A DNA stretch of 64,000 nt from CAMAVH01 sp046297835 (GTDB taxonomy: Bacteria > Pseudomonadota > Alphaproteobacteria > SMXQ01), in NCBI GenBank assembly GCA_046297835.1, contig JBKBHI010000005.1:186001-250000 (forward strand), written 5' to 3'. A model generated the notes under the pieces. The model saw only the letters and a program-made list of their open reading frames with translations. It was not told the origin of the DNA and searched no databases. Made by a program: the position numbers and the translations under genes. Shown here in pieces: positions 34,886 to 48,625 of the stretch. The first letter of the stretch is position 1; every line of letters begins with the position of its first letter.

Positions 34886-35401
34886 ATGTCTATCTCTGAT
34901 ATCGGCTTCGGCGGCGGGCGGCGTGATGAGTTTTGGGTTGGATTGAGCGGCATTCAGCTCGTTAGAACAAAGCTTTATTCCGCGATATTCGGTTTCGGCT
35001 TGATCATTCTGGCGATGCCTCTGGTGCTTGTTCTCGGGCTCAAGGCGTTGCTCGACCTGCCGCAGCCGCTGTTCCTGCCGCTCGGCGTCTGCGTTCTCGC
35101 AGCCGATCTCTATCTGGCCGCCTGGCTCGGCCGCCTCTTCGCCGAGACGCCGCGCAGCCTGCGCCTGCCGCAGCGGGCCGCATGGCGGCTGCCGGCGGGC
35201 ATGGGCTGGAAACTGGCGGTGACGCTGCTGCTGGCCCCCTGGCCGTTCGACGCGGCCTTCGCCCTCCTCGGCGCGCAGCCGCACATGCTCAGCCAGGTCA
35301 TCGTCTTGCTGCTCGCCGCCGCCGCCGCCCTGGCCGCTGTCGCCGTCTTGCTGTCGGTCGTGGCCGAAGCTTGGCGTCTGACGCGGCCCGAACAGGCTTA
35401 A
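34886..35401 (+). CDS. Hypothetical membrane protein, short paralogue
   Basis: This 171-residue protein has about four membrane helices. AGGAGGGG stands just ahead of the ATG, which supports this start over an upstream GTG. The segment DLYLAAWLGRLF followed by GMGWKLAVTLLLAPWPFD closely parallels DFYLAARMSIFF and GYAWKLFLILAFAPWPIS in the next gene. The two are therefore paralogues, and this one lacks the other's first three helices. No known family is recognised. Confidence 0.75.
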   Translation: MSISDIGFGGGRRDEFWVGLSGIQLVRTKLYSAIFGFGLIILAMPLVLVLGLKALLDLPQPLFLPLGVCVLAADLYLAAWLGRLFAETPRSLRLPQRAAWRLPAGMGWKLAVTLLLAPWPFDAAFALLGAQPHMLSQVIVLLLAAAAALAAVAVLLSVVAEAWRLTRPEQA

Positions 35402-35661
35402 CGGAGCAGACTTGATCAGCCGGATATTTTGCCGACAAAAGGCGCGCAAGGCGGGATTTTCGCTCAGGCCTGCCGCGCGGCGAAATGAGTCCGCCGCGTC
35501 ATGAATCCGCTGCGTCGTCGCTCCGCGCTTGAGCGCGCGCGGTTCCTGTCAGATGCCTGATCTTCTGTTGTCGGTTGTTTGCGCGTTCGTCGCCGTGCGT
35601 TGGACGCCGTGTCGCCCGGCGTCGATGGTTCCTGCGCGACGACCAAACCGGGGGAATGTCC

Positions 35662-36483
35662 ATGGAGACCGTTGCCGCGTCATTTACGGAAGCGTCTGAA
35701 AAGTTCAGCCCAAAACTGCCCGCTTTTAAAACGATAGTGTTCGGCTATCGGTTCGTGGTCGACGAATGGCGCGTTCTCGTCCGCATCGGCTGGAGAGACT
35801 TTCTCGCGAGCATCGCCTTCTTCGCCGCCAGCCTCGCTCTCGACGCCATCCTGTTCGGAGAGACCGGCGAGCTCGGCTTCACCTACGCGGTGATTCCGCT
35901 CGCCGGCTATTTCGTCATCGGCTTCGCGGTCAGATGCCACCGTTACTACATGAATGGAGAGGAGCCCGAAGACGCCGCAAGCGAGGTCCGCACAGCGATT
36001 CTCGCCTACGGGATTCTGCTGGTCAAATGCATCGGCTTGCTGCTGCTGCCGCTTGCGTTGGCCGCGTTTATCCCCGCTTCTCTCGAACTCCCAGAAATTT
36101 GGCTGGTCGGCCTGGCCGCGCCCGCCATTCTGTTGGACTTTTATCTCGCCGCGCGCATGAGCATTTTCTTCCCGATCGCCGCAATCGGGGGACATGTCCC
36201 GATGCGCGACTTTTGGTTTTTCTCCAAAGGCTATGCCTGGAAATTGTTCTTGATCTTGGCGTTCGCCCCCTGGCCGATCAGTCTCGCGCTTAAGCTGATC
36301 GAGTGGCTCGCGAGCGGGCAATCCCTGCTCCTGCAAGTTCCCCTTTATGTCGTGGCAGCGTTGCTGTCCTTCATCGGCATCGCCGTTCTAGCCATCGCTT
36401 TGTCGCGGGCCTTCTATCACTGCCGGGCAGGGCAAGACGCGCAACTTGAGCGACTGTCAGAGGAGTGGGCAGACGACGAATAG
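35662..36483 (+). CDS. Hypothetical polytopic membrane protein
   Basis: This 273-residue protein has about seven hydrophobic helices. The N-terminus carries an aromatic amphipathic stretch (FGYRFVVDEWRVLVRIGWRDFL). The C-terminal half pairs with the shorter neighbour through the D-x-YLAA and WKL-x6-APWP motifs. Of two nearby ATGs (35656, 35662), the second is better spaced from GGGGGA. A 260-base gap separates it from its paralogue. No function is assigned, and the fold hints at a small membrane-channel-like or lipid-associated protein only by helix pattern. Confidence 0.75.
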   Translation: METVAASFTEASEKFSPKLPAFKTIVFGYRFVVDEWRVLVRIGWRDFLASIAFFAASLALDAILFGETGELGFTYAVIPLAGYFVIGFAVRCHRYYMNGEEPEDAASEVRTAILAYGILLVKCIGLLLLPLALAAFIPASLELPEIWLVGLAAPAILLDFYLAARMSIFFPIAAIGGHVPMRDFWFFSKGYAWKLFLILAFAPWPISLALKLIEWLASGQSLLLQVPLYVVAALLSFIGIAVLAIALSRAFYHCRAGQDAQLERLSEEWADDE

Positions 36484-36560
36484 GGTCGGCTCTGGCGCGC
36501 GCAACAGATCGCCGGGTTCTTCGTTGATACTGGATAACCCCCGCGACAGAGGAGGCCGCC

Positions 36561-36854
36561 ATGTCCATCGTCCGCATGCTTTACGTGAAGGTGAATCCGG
36601 AGACCGCCGCCGAAGCCGAGCGCATCTGGAAGCAGGAATGCGCGCCGCTGATGATCCAGCAGCCCGGCTGCCTGTCGGAAAAGCTGCTGAAATGCCACGA
36701 TGAGGCCGGCGAATATATCTCCTACTCGGAGTGGGAAGACGCCGCCGCCATCGAGACCTACCGCAAGAGCAAGGACCACGACGTCGTCGTGTCCCACTCG
36801 CGCAACCTGCAAGGCGCCAAAGCAAGCGCGAAGACCTACGAAGTGACGGGATGA
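36561..36854 (+). CDS. ABM (antibiotic biosynthesis monooxygenase) domain protein
   Basis: This 97-residue single ferredoxin-like ABM fold has the pattern MLYVKVNPETAAEAERIW, LMIQQPGCLSEKLL, then EYISYSEWEDAAAIETYRKS. These dimeric proteins include quinone monooxygenases and haem-degrading IsdG relatives, but most have no known substrate. A GAGGAGGCC ribosome site precedes the ATG. The stop lies 12 bases before the convergent uvrA stop, with a hairpin between. Confidence 0.85.
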   Translation: MSIVRMLYVKVNPETAAEAERIWKQECAPLMIQQPGCLSEKLLKCHDEAGEYISYSEWEDAAAIETYRKSKDHDVVVSHSRNLQGAKASAKTYEVTG

Positions 36855-36866
36855 GTAAAGCGGGCT

Positions 36867-39806
<2,940 letters not shown>

Positions 39807-40016
39807 GGGACCTGACGGACGAGGGTGCGGTGGGACTGAAGAAAGCCAGCAAATACGGGCGAAAGTTATCCCCAGAACAGTGCCGGGGAGCCGGACATTT
39901 TAGCGCATTCCGATGGCAGGAGGGCGACTTTTGCGCGATAGTGCCGGCCTATGAAATCGGATGGTCCGGGGCCGCGAAGGCGCGCCGCCGGTCCGTGAAA
40001 AAGGAGCGAATTCCGC

Positions 40017-40508
40017 ATGGCCGGCAGCGTCAATAAAGTCATCCTCATCGGCAACCTGGGGCGCGATCCCGAAGTGCGTTCGACGCAGGACGGGATGAAG
40101 ATCGTCCAGCTTTCCGTCGCCACCTCCGAGTCCTGGAAGGACAAGATGAGCGGCGAGCGTAAAGATAAGACCGAGTGGCACCGGGTGGTGATTTTCAACG
40201 AGCGCCTGGCCGAAGTCGCGGAGCGCTACCTCAAGAAAGGCTCGAAGGTCTATGTGGAGGGCCAGTTGCAGACGCGCAAGTGGACCGACAAGGACAATGT
40301 CGAGAAATACACCACCGAAGTCGTGCTTTCGCGCTTCCGCGGGGAACTGACCATGCTCGATGGCCGCGAAGGCGGCGCGGGCGGCGGTTACGGCGGCGAA
40401 AGCTCGGGCGGCGGTTATGGCGGCGGTTCGGGCGGGATGGGCGGCGGCGGCCGCTCCAAAGCCCCGGCCGGCGGCCCGGACGATATGGACGACGAGATAC
40501 CGTTCTAA
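40017..40508 (+). CDS. ssb: Single-stranded DNA-binding protein
   Basis: SSB, 163 residues, has an N-terminal OB-fold (VNKVILIGNLGRDPEVRST, TEWHRVVIFNERLAE and GSKVYVEGQLQTRKW). A Gly-rich linker follows, and the acidic tip MDDEIPF recruits replication and repair partners. AAAAGGAG precedes the ATG. A hairpin lies 20 bases after the stop. Confidence 0.97.
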   Translation: MAGSVNKVILIGNLGRDPEVRSTQDGMKIVQLSVATSESWKDKMSGERKDKTEWHRVVIFNERLAEVAERYLKKGSKVYVEGQLQTRKWTDKDNVEKYTTEVVLSRFRGELTMLDGREGGAGGGYGGESSGGGYGGGSGGMGGGGRSKAPAGGPDDMDDEIPF

Positions 40509-40528
40509 GCGGGCATTATAAGACGGGT

Positions 40529-40550
40529 CGGGGGGCTGAAAGGCCCCCCG
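40529..40550 (+). terminator. Terminator-like hairpin after ssb
   Basis: CGGGGGGC (40529-40536) pairs with GCCCCCCG (40543-40550) over TGAAAG. The stem is very stable but lacks a U-run. Confidence 0.5.
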
Positions 40551-40648
40551 AAACGCATCCGTGGACCGGGCGTCCCGGCGGCGCGACCGAGTGCCCGAAA
40601 AGCCCCGAAAGCCGTCATTTTTACGTCCCAAGAACCGGCAGGAAGTGT

Positions 40649-40677
40649 TTGTTCTGTAAGGGCAAAACGGCTATTCT
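40649..40677 (+). promoter_or_regulatory. Probable sigma-70 promoter of gyrA
   Basis: TTGTTC (40649-40654) and TATTCT (40672-40677) are separated by 17 bases. Transcription would begin near 40684, just before the palindrome at 40699. Confidence 0.5.
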
Positions 40678-40698
40678 CCGGCGATGCTAAACGCTAGT

Positions 40699-40714
40699 CG
40701 AACAGCCTTGTTCG
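40699..40714. promoter_or_regulatory. Inverted repeat CGAACA-N4-TGTTCG upstream of gyrA
   Basis: A perfect 6-bp inverted repeat around GCCT lies just downstream of the predicted gyrA transcription start, where a bound regulator would block the polymerase. It resembles Gram-positive-type LexA sites but with spacing two bases longer, so the binder is unknown. Confidence 0.35.
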
Positions 40715-40822
40715 CAGACCCTTCCGGCGCCTGTTCGCCGGCCAGATTTTCCGTCGCTTTTCGCCCGTTTTTTTGACCGTCGGCGCGCTACACGCGTCGG
40801 CGCTTAACCCTTTGGATCGCCC

Positions 40823-43658
<2,836 letters not shown>

Positions 43659-43666
<8 letters not shown>

Positions 43667-44168
43667 GGCTCCGCGCGTCGGCGTCTATCCGGGCACGTTC
43701 GATCCGATCACCCACGGCCATCTCGACATCGTCCAGCGCGCCGCCCGCGTGCTTGACCGGCTGATCATCGCGGTCGCGGCCAACGACGGGAAAAATCCGC
43801 AGTTCGGCCTCGGCGAGCGCGTGGACATGGTCAAGGGCGAGATCGCCCGCCTGCCCAACGGCGCGTCCAAACGGATCGAAGTGCGCTCGTTCGACAATCT
43901 GCTGGTCAATTTCGCGGAAAGCGTCGGCGCCAACGTGATCGTGCGCGGCCTGCGCGCCGTCACCGATTTCGAATACGAATTCCAGATGGCCGGCATGAAC
44001 GTGAAGCTCAAGCCGGAGCTGGAGACGATCTTCCTCATGGCCTCCGAGCGCCACCAGTTCATCTCCTCGCGCTTCGTGAAAGAGATTTGCCGGCTAGGGG
44101 GCGATATCTCGCAATTCGTGCCGCCGAGCGTCGCCGAACGTCTGAACGCCAGCTTCCGCAAGAATTAA
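43659..44168 (+). CDS. coaD: Phosphopantetheine adenylyltransferase
   Basis: CoaD, 169 residues, catalyses the fourth step of coenzyme A synthesis. The nucleotidyltransferase motifs GTFDPITHGHLDI (T/HxGH) and the ISSRFVKEICRLGGD substrate segment are intact. I chose the ATG inside the gyrA end with GGGAG before it, giving MAEAPRVGVYPG. An ATG six codons upstream is less likely. The overlap suggests coupling with gyrA. Confidence 0.96.
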
Positions 44169-44254
44169 CGGTCGCCCATCCGCAACGGATTCCCGGCGTA
44201 ACCTTCTCGCGGTTGCGGCGAACAAGATGCGACCGCCGCTTGAGGAGATTTCAT

Positions 44255-44647
44255 ATGCGCGTCCTGAAACTTGCCATGTTCGCCGTGCTCGCCCTGATCG
44301 CCGCCTGTAGTCCTGCGGATGACGGCTGGACGGCCTATACGCCGACGGCCTTCGCCGAGGCGCAAAGCGCCGGCAAGCCGATCATCGTCCATGTTCATGC
44401 GCCCTGGTGCCCGACCTGCAAGGCGCAATTGCCGACGCTCGACGAATTGCGCAAAGACGCGGCTTTGAAGAACGCCGTCTTCCTGCGCGTCGATTTCGAC
44501 ACGCAAAAGGATTTTCTACAGGCCCACCGCGTCACCAGCCAATCGACCGTGCTGGTGTTCAGCGGAGCCAAGGAAGCCGCGCGCAGCGTCGCGGACACCG
44601 ATCGAGAGCGGTTGCGCGCGCTGGTGCTAAGCCAGGCTCAAGGCTGA
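44255..44647 (+). CDS. Thioredoxin-like lipoprotein
   Basis: This 130-residue protein has a lipoprotein signal (LALIAACSP, lipid on Cys18) and a thioredoxin fold with the active site APWCPTCK. The CPTC dipeptide is nearer DsbD/ScsB-type periplasmic reductants than classical CGPC thioredoxin. GAGGAG precedes the ATG. The CcdA-type gene follows 22 bases later, so this protein is probably the periplasmic acceptor of electrons passed by CcdA. Target proteins (cytochrome c assembly or metal-resistance enzymes) cannot be told. Confidence 0.88.
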   Translation: MRVLKLAMFAVLALIAACSPADDGWTAYTPTAFAEAQSAGKPIIVHVHAPWCPTCKAQLPTLDELRKDAALKNAVFLRVDFDTQKDFLQAHRVTSQSTVLVFSGAKEAARSVADTDRERLRALVLSQAQG

Positions 44648-44669
44648 GCCGGCCGCAGGTCCGTCCGTC

Positions 44670-45386
44670 ATGTCGCAATTCCTCCTGGCCTATGCGGCGG
44701 GATTGGTCGTCCTGCTCAACCCCTGCGTTCTGCCGGTGCTGCCGATCCTCATCGGCTCGGCGCTGAACGAGGGGCGATGGGGACCGGCGGCGCTTACCGC
44801 CGGACTGGTCCTGTCGTTTTGCCTGTTCGGCTTCCTGATCCTGACGGTCGGGTTCGAGATCGGCTTCGATCCGGCGACGGCGCGCCAGTTCGCCGCGGCG
44901 CTGCTGGTGGGAGCGGGGCTGCTGCTGCTCTCGGCGCGGGCGCAGGCCCTGTTTACCGCCGCCTTGCAGCCGGTGGCCGGCATGGGCCAGAGCCTGCTCG
45001 GCCGCTTGTCGGGGCGCGGCATCGCCGGGCAATTCGCCATCGGCCTGCTGCTCGGGCTGGTCTGGTCGCCGTGCGTCGGGCCGGTGCTGGGCGTCGCCAT
45101 CGCTTCGGCGAGTCAGGGCGAGAATTTGGGGCAGGCTTTCGCCACCTTCGCCGTCTTCGGCCTCGGCACGGCGAGCGTGCTGCTGGCCTTCGCCTATGCC
45201 GCGCGCGGCCTCGCGACCCTGCGCTCGGGCGGCGTGCGCGGCGCGGCGCGCTGGAGCAAGCCGCTGCTCGGCGGCATCCTGCTCGCGGTCGGCATCGTCA
45301 TTCTGGCGGGGTGGGACAAGGCGGTCGAGGCGGCGCTGCTCGCCGTCATGCCCGATTGGCTGGTCGCCTTCACGGTCAGGTTTTGA
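44670..45386 (+). CDS. ccdA: CcdA-type transmembrane thiol reductase
   Basis: This 238-residue protein has six to seven helices and belongs to the CcdA/DsbD-beta family. The two redox cysteines are in LNPCVLPVLP in helix 1 and WSPCVGPVLG in helix 4. It carries electrons from cytoplasmic thioredoxin to periplasmic thiol proteins, here most likely the lipoprotein encoded just upstream. Its stop lies one base before the convergent dsbA-like stop. Confidence 0.9.
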   Translation: MSQFLLAYAAGLVVLLNPCVLPVLPILIGSALNEGRWGPAALTAGLVLSFCLFGFLILTVGFEIGFDPATARQFAAALLVGAGLLLLSARAQALFTAALQPVAGMGQSLLGRLSGRGIAGQFAIGLLLGLVWSPCVGPVLGVAIASASQGENLGQAFATFAVFGLGTASVLLAFAYAARGLATLRSGGVRGAARWSKPLLGGILLAVGIVILAGWDKAVEAALLAVMPDWLVAFTVRF

Positions 45387-45387
45387 C

Positions 45388-46164
45388 CTAGCGCAGCCGC
45401 GCCCGCTGGTTCGCGACGAGCTGCTTCAGCTCGGGCAATTCGACGACGCCAGGCAGCAGCATGTCGCCGATGACGAAGGCCGGCGTGCCGTTGATGCCGA
45501 GCTCCTGGGCGAGCGCGTGGTTCGCGGCGATGATTTGGTCGACCTCGGGCCGCTGCATCTCGACCTGCAGCGCCGAGACGTTGATCCCGACGCCGGCGGC
45601 GATCTTGAGCACGGCATCCTCGCTGAGCGGGCTCGGCGCGGTCATCAGCGCGTCGTGAAAAGCCGGATAGAACGCGCTGCTGCGCGCGGCGACGGCGGCG
45701 CGCGCGGCGATCATCGATTCGGGGCCGAGGATCGGAAATTCCTTGTAGACGAGGCGCACGTTGGGATCGGCCTTGAGCAGCTCGTTCACCGCCGCCTGCG
45801 CCTGGCGGCAATAAGGGCAGCGGTAGTCGAAGAACTCGACCAGCGTCACATCGCCGTTGCGGTTGCCGCCGACCGGCGAATTTACGTCGCGCTCGAGCAG
45901 CGCGCGGTTGGCCGCGAGCGCCTGGCTGGCGCGCATCTGCTCCATCTGGCCCTGGCGTTGCTGCATCGCCTGCAATGCTTCGACCACCATTTCGGGATTG
46001 GCGCGCAGGGCTTCGGACACGGCGGCGCTCATCCGCGCCTTGTCGGCGAAGGGATCGCCGGCGCGCGGCGTCGGCCACAGCAGAACGACCAGCAGCAGAG
46101 CGACGGCGACGCCGCCGATCGCGTAGACGAATTTCGGCGAATCGAGCAAGTTCTTGAGCGACAT
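45388..46164 (-). CDS. DsbA-family thiol:disulfide oxidoreductase, membrane anchored
   Basis: This 258-residue protein has an N-terminal membrane helix (FVYAIGGVAVALLLVVLLWP) and a coiled helical spacer rich in Gln and Met (about 55-95). A DsbA/DsbG-type domain follows with active site FFDYRCPYCRQ and the cis-Pro loop NGTPAFVIG. The overall layout is that of the Com1/BdbD-like oxidoreductases of alphaproteobacteria. The ATG was placed before the membrane helix. It sits two bases after the ABC-2 permease stop and so is probably the third gene of that operon. Confidence 0.9.
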   Translation of the reverse strand: MSLKNLLDSPKFVYAIGGVAVALLLVVLLWPTPRAGDPFADKARMSAAVSEALRANPEMVVEALQAMQQRQGQMEQMRASQALAANRALLERDVNSPVGGNRNGDVTLVEFFDYRCPYCRQAQAAVNELLKADPNVRLVYKEFPILGPESMIAARAAVAARSSAFYPAFHDALMTAPSPLSEDAVLKIAAGVGINVSALQVEMQRPEVDQIIAANHALAQELGINGTPAFVIGDMLLPGVVELPELKQLVANQRARLR

Positions 46165-46166
46165 GG

Positions 46167-47534
46167 CTAAATTTCCTCGACGCCGGCGTCGCTGACGACC
46201 GTGCGACGCCACTGGTAGATCAGCACGCCGGCCATCGCAACGACTTGAATCAGCACCGGGCCGATGGTGAGGGCGGCGCTGGAATTCCAATGCGGCCAGA
46301 ACAGGGCGGTCAGCGGATCGAGCGCGAGAGCCGAGAGGACCACCGGCACCACCGTGTAGGCCAGCAGCAGATAGAGAAAGGCGTTCATGTCGGCGCGCGG
46401 GCTCGGCTTGCGCAGGTTCATGAACAGCACGAACATCGAATCGCGCAGATAGAACAGGAACGTCGCGATGGTCGCGAGCTGGAAATTCACGGTGAAGCCG
46501 AGCACCTCGAAGGTCGGCTCCGAGGTGCGCAGCAGCAGGATCGTCGCCAACAGCAGGAGCAGCAAGGTCGGCCAGGCGCGCGGCATCGCCGCGAAGAAGG
46601 CCGGCCATTCGCCGAGCGCGGCGTGGCGGCGCAACCGGCGCATCAGGATGCGGTTCTTCGGCTCGGCGAACAGGATGACGTAGGCGAGTAGCCACAGGGC
46701 GACATAGCCGTGGAAAATCTTGAGCGAGACTTCCGGCAGGCCGGGATTGAGCTCCGGCGGAATGAAGCGCACGCCGGCCATGAAGACGGCGGCGAACACG
46801 CAGAAGCCAATCCACACCCAGGGGGCGTTGACCATCTGCAGCTCCGCCCGCATCAGGCGGTAGAGGCCGACCATCGCCCAGCCGACAAGAGCGGCGAGCG
46901 CGACGATGGTGAAGTCGATCAGGTTATAGACCTCGTCGTACCACAGAAGAACGCGGTAGATGCCGTCGTCGGCGATGCCGGCGAGACCGATGTAGAGCAG
47001 CGGCAGCGCGGCGATCAGGCCGAGAAACTGGTAGAACGTCACCTGGATGCGGCCGAACTCGCGGCGTTTCTGCACGGCGAGCATGCTGACGAGCAAGCCA
47101 ACGGCATGCGCCAGCACGGCGCAGCCGGCATAGAGCAGCGCCAGCTTGGCGATATGCAGCGGGGGCAGCCAATCGACGTAGGACAGGGCGTAGAGGCCGA
47201 GGCAGATCGCGCCGCCATACCACACGTAGATCGTACTGCCGAACAGCTTGCCGATGGCGAGCTGCCACGGCCCGAGCGCCGACATGCGCTGGCCGTCCCA
47301 GGTCTTGTTGTTAATCTCGGCGATCACCGATTCGGAGGCGACGCGGGTGCCCCAGACCAAAGCCACGGCGCAATAGAGGAAGGCGGCGATGATCGCCGTC
47401 GTGCGGTCGAGGATGTGATCGTTCGACACGTAGCCGAGCAGGAACAGGATGCCGAGCACCGCCGGCATGACGACCAGCCGATGCGGGCTCATTTCCAGCC
47501 AGATGTTGCGGATCAGCTCGGGATTGCCGCGCAT
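46167..47534 (-). CDS. ABC-2 type exporter permease
   Basis: This 455-residue integral membrane protein has about twelve helices. It is coded directly after an ABC ATPase, with four bases between stop and start. A cytoplasmic segment after the second helix (VIAEINNKTWDGQRMSALGP) is typical of ABC-2 permeases, where it docks on the ATPase. The substrate is unknown. The operon partner downstream is a DsbA-like protein, which may point to export linked to disulfide chemistry, but that is inference. Confidence 0.75.
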   Translation of the reverse strand: MRGNPELIRNIWLEMSPHRLVVMPAVLGILFLLGYVSNDHILDRTTAIIAAFLYCAVALVWGTRVASESVIAEINNKTWDGQRMSALGPWQLAIGKLFGSTIYVWYGGAICLGLYALSYVDWLPPLHIAKLALLYAGCAVLAHAVGLLVSMLAVQKRREFGRIQVTFYQFLGLIAALPLLYIGLAGIADDGIYRVLLWYDEVYNLIDFTIVALAALVGWAMVGLYRLMRAELQMVNAPWVWIGFCVFAAVFMAGVRFIPPELNPGLPEVSLKIFHGYVALWLLAYVILFAEPKNRILMRRLRRHAALGEWPAFFAAMPRAWPTLLLLLLATILLLRTSEPTFEVLGFTVNFQLATIATFLFYLRDSMFVLFMNLRKPSPRADMNAFLYLLLAYTVVPVVLSALALDPLTALFWPHWNSSAALTIGPVLIQVVAMAGVLIYQWRRTVVSDAGVEEI

Positions 47535-47538
47535 CGTC

Positions 47539-48501
47539 TCATCCTTCGCGGGGAAAAGCGCGCGCCGGCTCGGGGCGTCGCGCCGCTTCGTCGCGCAAGT
47601 GCGCGAGGTAGACGTCCTGCAGGCCGAGCCGGTCCTCGCCGAAGGCGGTGACGGGCACGCCGAGGGTGACCAAACGCTTCAACAGCGCGTGCTGCGCCTG
47701 AGCGTCGCCGGCGAAGACGAAGCCGACGGCGAGGCCGTCGAGTTTGACCTCGGCGACGCCTGGCAGGGCGGCCAACTGCTGCTCCAGGCTCGGAAAGGCG
47801 TGCGCGAGCTCGATCTTGAGCCGTTTCGCGCCGCCGGCCACCTGCGTCACGCCGAGGCCGCGCTCGCCGCTGACGCGGCCGTCGCGCATGATCAGCATGT
47901 CGGTGCAGTAGGATTCGAGCTCGGCCAGGATGTGCGACGAGACGAGCAGGGTCATGCCGGAAGCGCGCAGGCCGATCAGCAGATTCGACAGCGAATGGCG
48001 CGCTTCGGGATCGAGGCCCGAGGCGGGCTCGTCGAGCACGAGGAATTGCGGGCGGTGAATGATGGCCTGGGCGATGGCGAGGCGCTGGCGCAGGCCGCGC
48101 GACAATTCGCCGGACTTTTGATGCAGGCGGTCTTCGATGGCGAGACGTTCGGCTGCAGTCAAAACCGCCTCCGGCACGACCTTCTCGTCGACGCCGTAGG
48201 CGCGCGCCGTGTAGGTCAGGCATTGGCGCACGGTCAGGCCGTCATAGACGCCGAAGAAATCCGACAGATAGGCCATGCGGCGATGGCATTCGCGCGGGTA
48301 ACGGTGGACGTCCATGCCGTCGAGCGTCACCGTGCCGGAGAAGGGCGCGTGCAGGCCGACGATGCAGCGGATCAACGTCGTTTTGCCGGCGCCGTTAGGG
48401 CCGACGAGGGCGGTGATGCTGCCGGCCTTGATCTCGCAGGAAATGCCGTGAAGCGCGCGCTTGGTCGGATATTCGAAGACCAAGTCCTTGATGTCGATCA
48501 T
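47539..48501 (-). CDS. ABC transporter ATP-binding protein (exporter type)
   Basis: This 320-residue ATPase has Walker A VGPNGAGKTTLIR, signature GELSRGLRQRLAIAQA (diverged LSGGQ), Walker B FLVLDEPASGLDPEA and switch His in LLVSSHILAELE. A C-terminal 100-residue extension is of the drug/antibiotic exporter type. The start giving MIDIKDLVFEYP was chosen over an upstream in-frame start in the low-complexity region. It drives the permease encoded next. Confidence 0.93.
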   Translation of the reverse strand: MIDIKDLVFEYPTKRALHGISCEIKAGSITALVGPNGAGKTTLIRCIVGLHAPFSGTVTLDGMDVHRYPRECHRRMAYLSDFFGVYDGLTVRQCLTYTARAYGVDEKVVPEAVLTAAERLAIEDRLHQKSGELSRGLRQRLAIAQAIIHRPQFLVLDEPASGLDPEARHSLSNLLIGLRASGMTLLVSSHILAELESYCTDMLIMRDGRVSGERGLGVTQVAGGAKRLKIELAHAFPSLEQQLAALPGVAEVKLDGLAVGFVFAGDAQAQHALLKRLVTLGVPVTAFGEDRLGLQDVYLAHLRDEAARRPEPARAFPREG

Positions 48502-48555
48502 CGGCAGGCGAACCACTGAAAAGCCGGGGAGGCGGCGACGCCGCAATCTACTGGC

Positions 48556-48588
48556 AAAAAAGGCCGCCGGGAAGCGTTCCGGCGGCCT
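48556..48588 (-). terminator. Intrinsic terminator of the giant DM9 gene
   Basis: On the minus strand AGGCCGCCGG pairs with CCGGCGGCCT over an 8-base loop, followed by six U residues (A-run 48556-48561 on the plus strand). It lies 40 bases past the stop of the 1555-residue gene. Confidence 0.9.
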
Positions 48589-48625
48589 CGTTCGCTTCTA
48601 TGGAAGCCCGCGGCGCGGGCTCCGA

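Larger units (their letters stand above)
40509..40822 (+). other. 314-base region between ssb and gyrA
   Basis: No coding frame is supported. It contains the ssb terminator hairpin, a sigma-70-like promoter for gyrA at 40649-40677, an inverted repeat CGAACA-N4-TGTTCG at 40699-40714, and a long leader of about 140 bases before the gyrA GTG with several T-runs. Confidence 0.6.

Noticed and set aside
39807..40016. Search for an SOS (LexA) box between uvrA and ssb
   Set aside because: No GTTC-N7-GTTC or GAAC-N7-GAAC repeat was found. SOS control cannot be claimed from this sequence.
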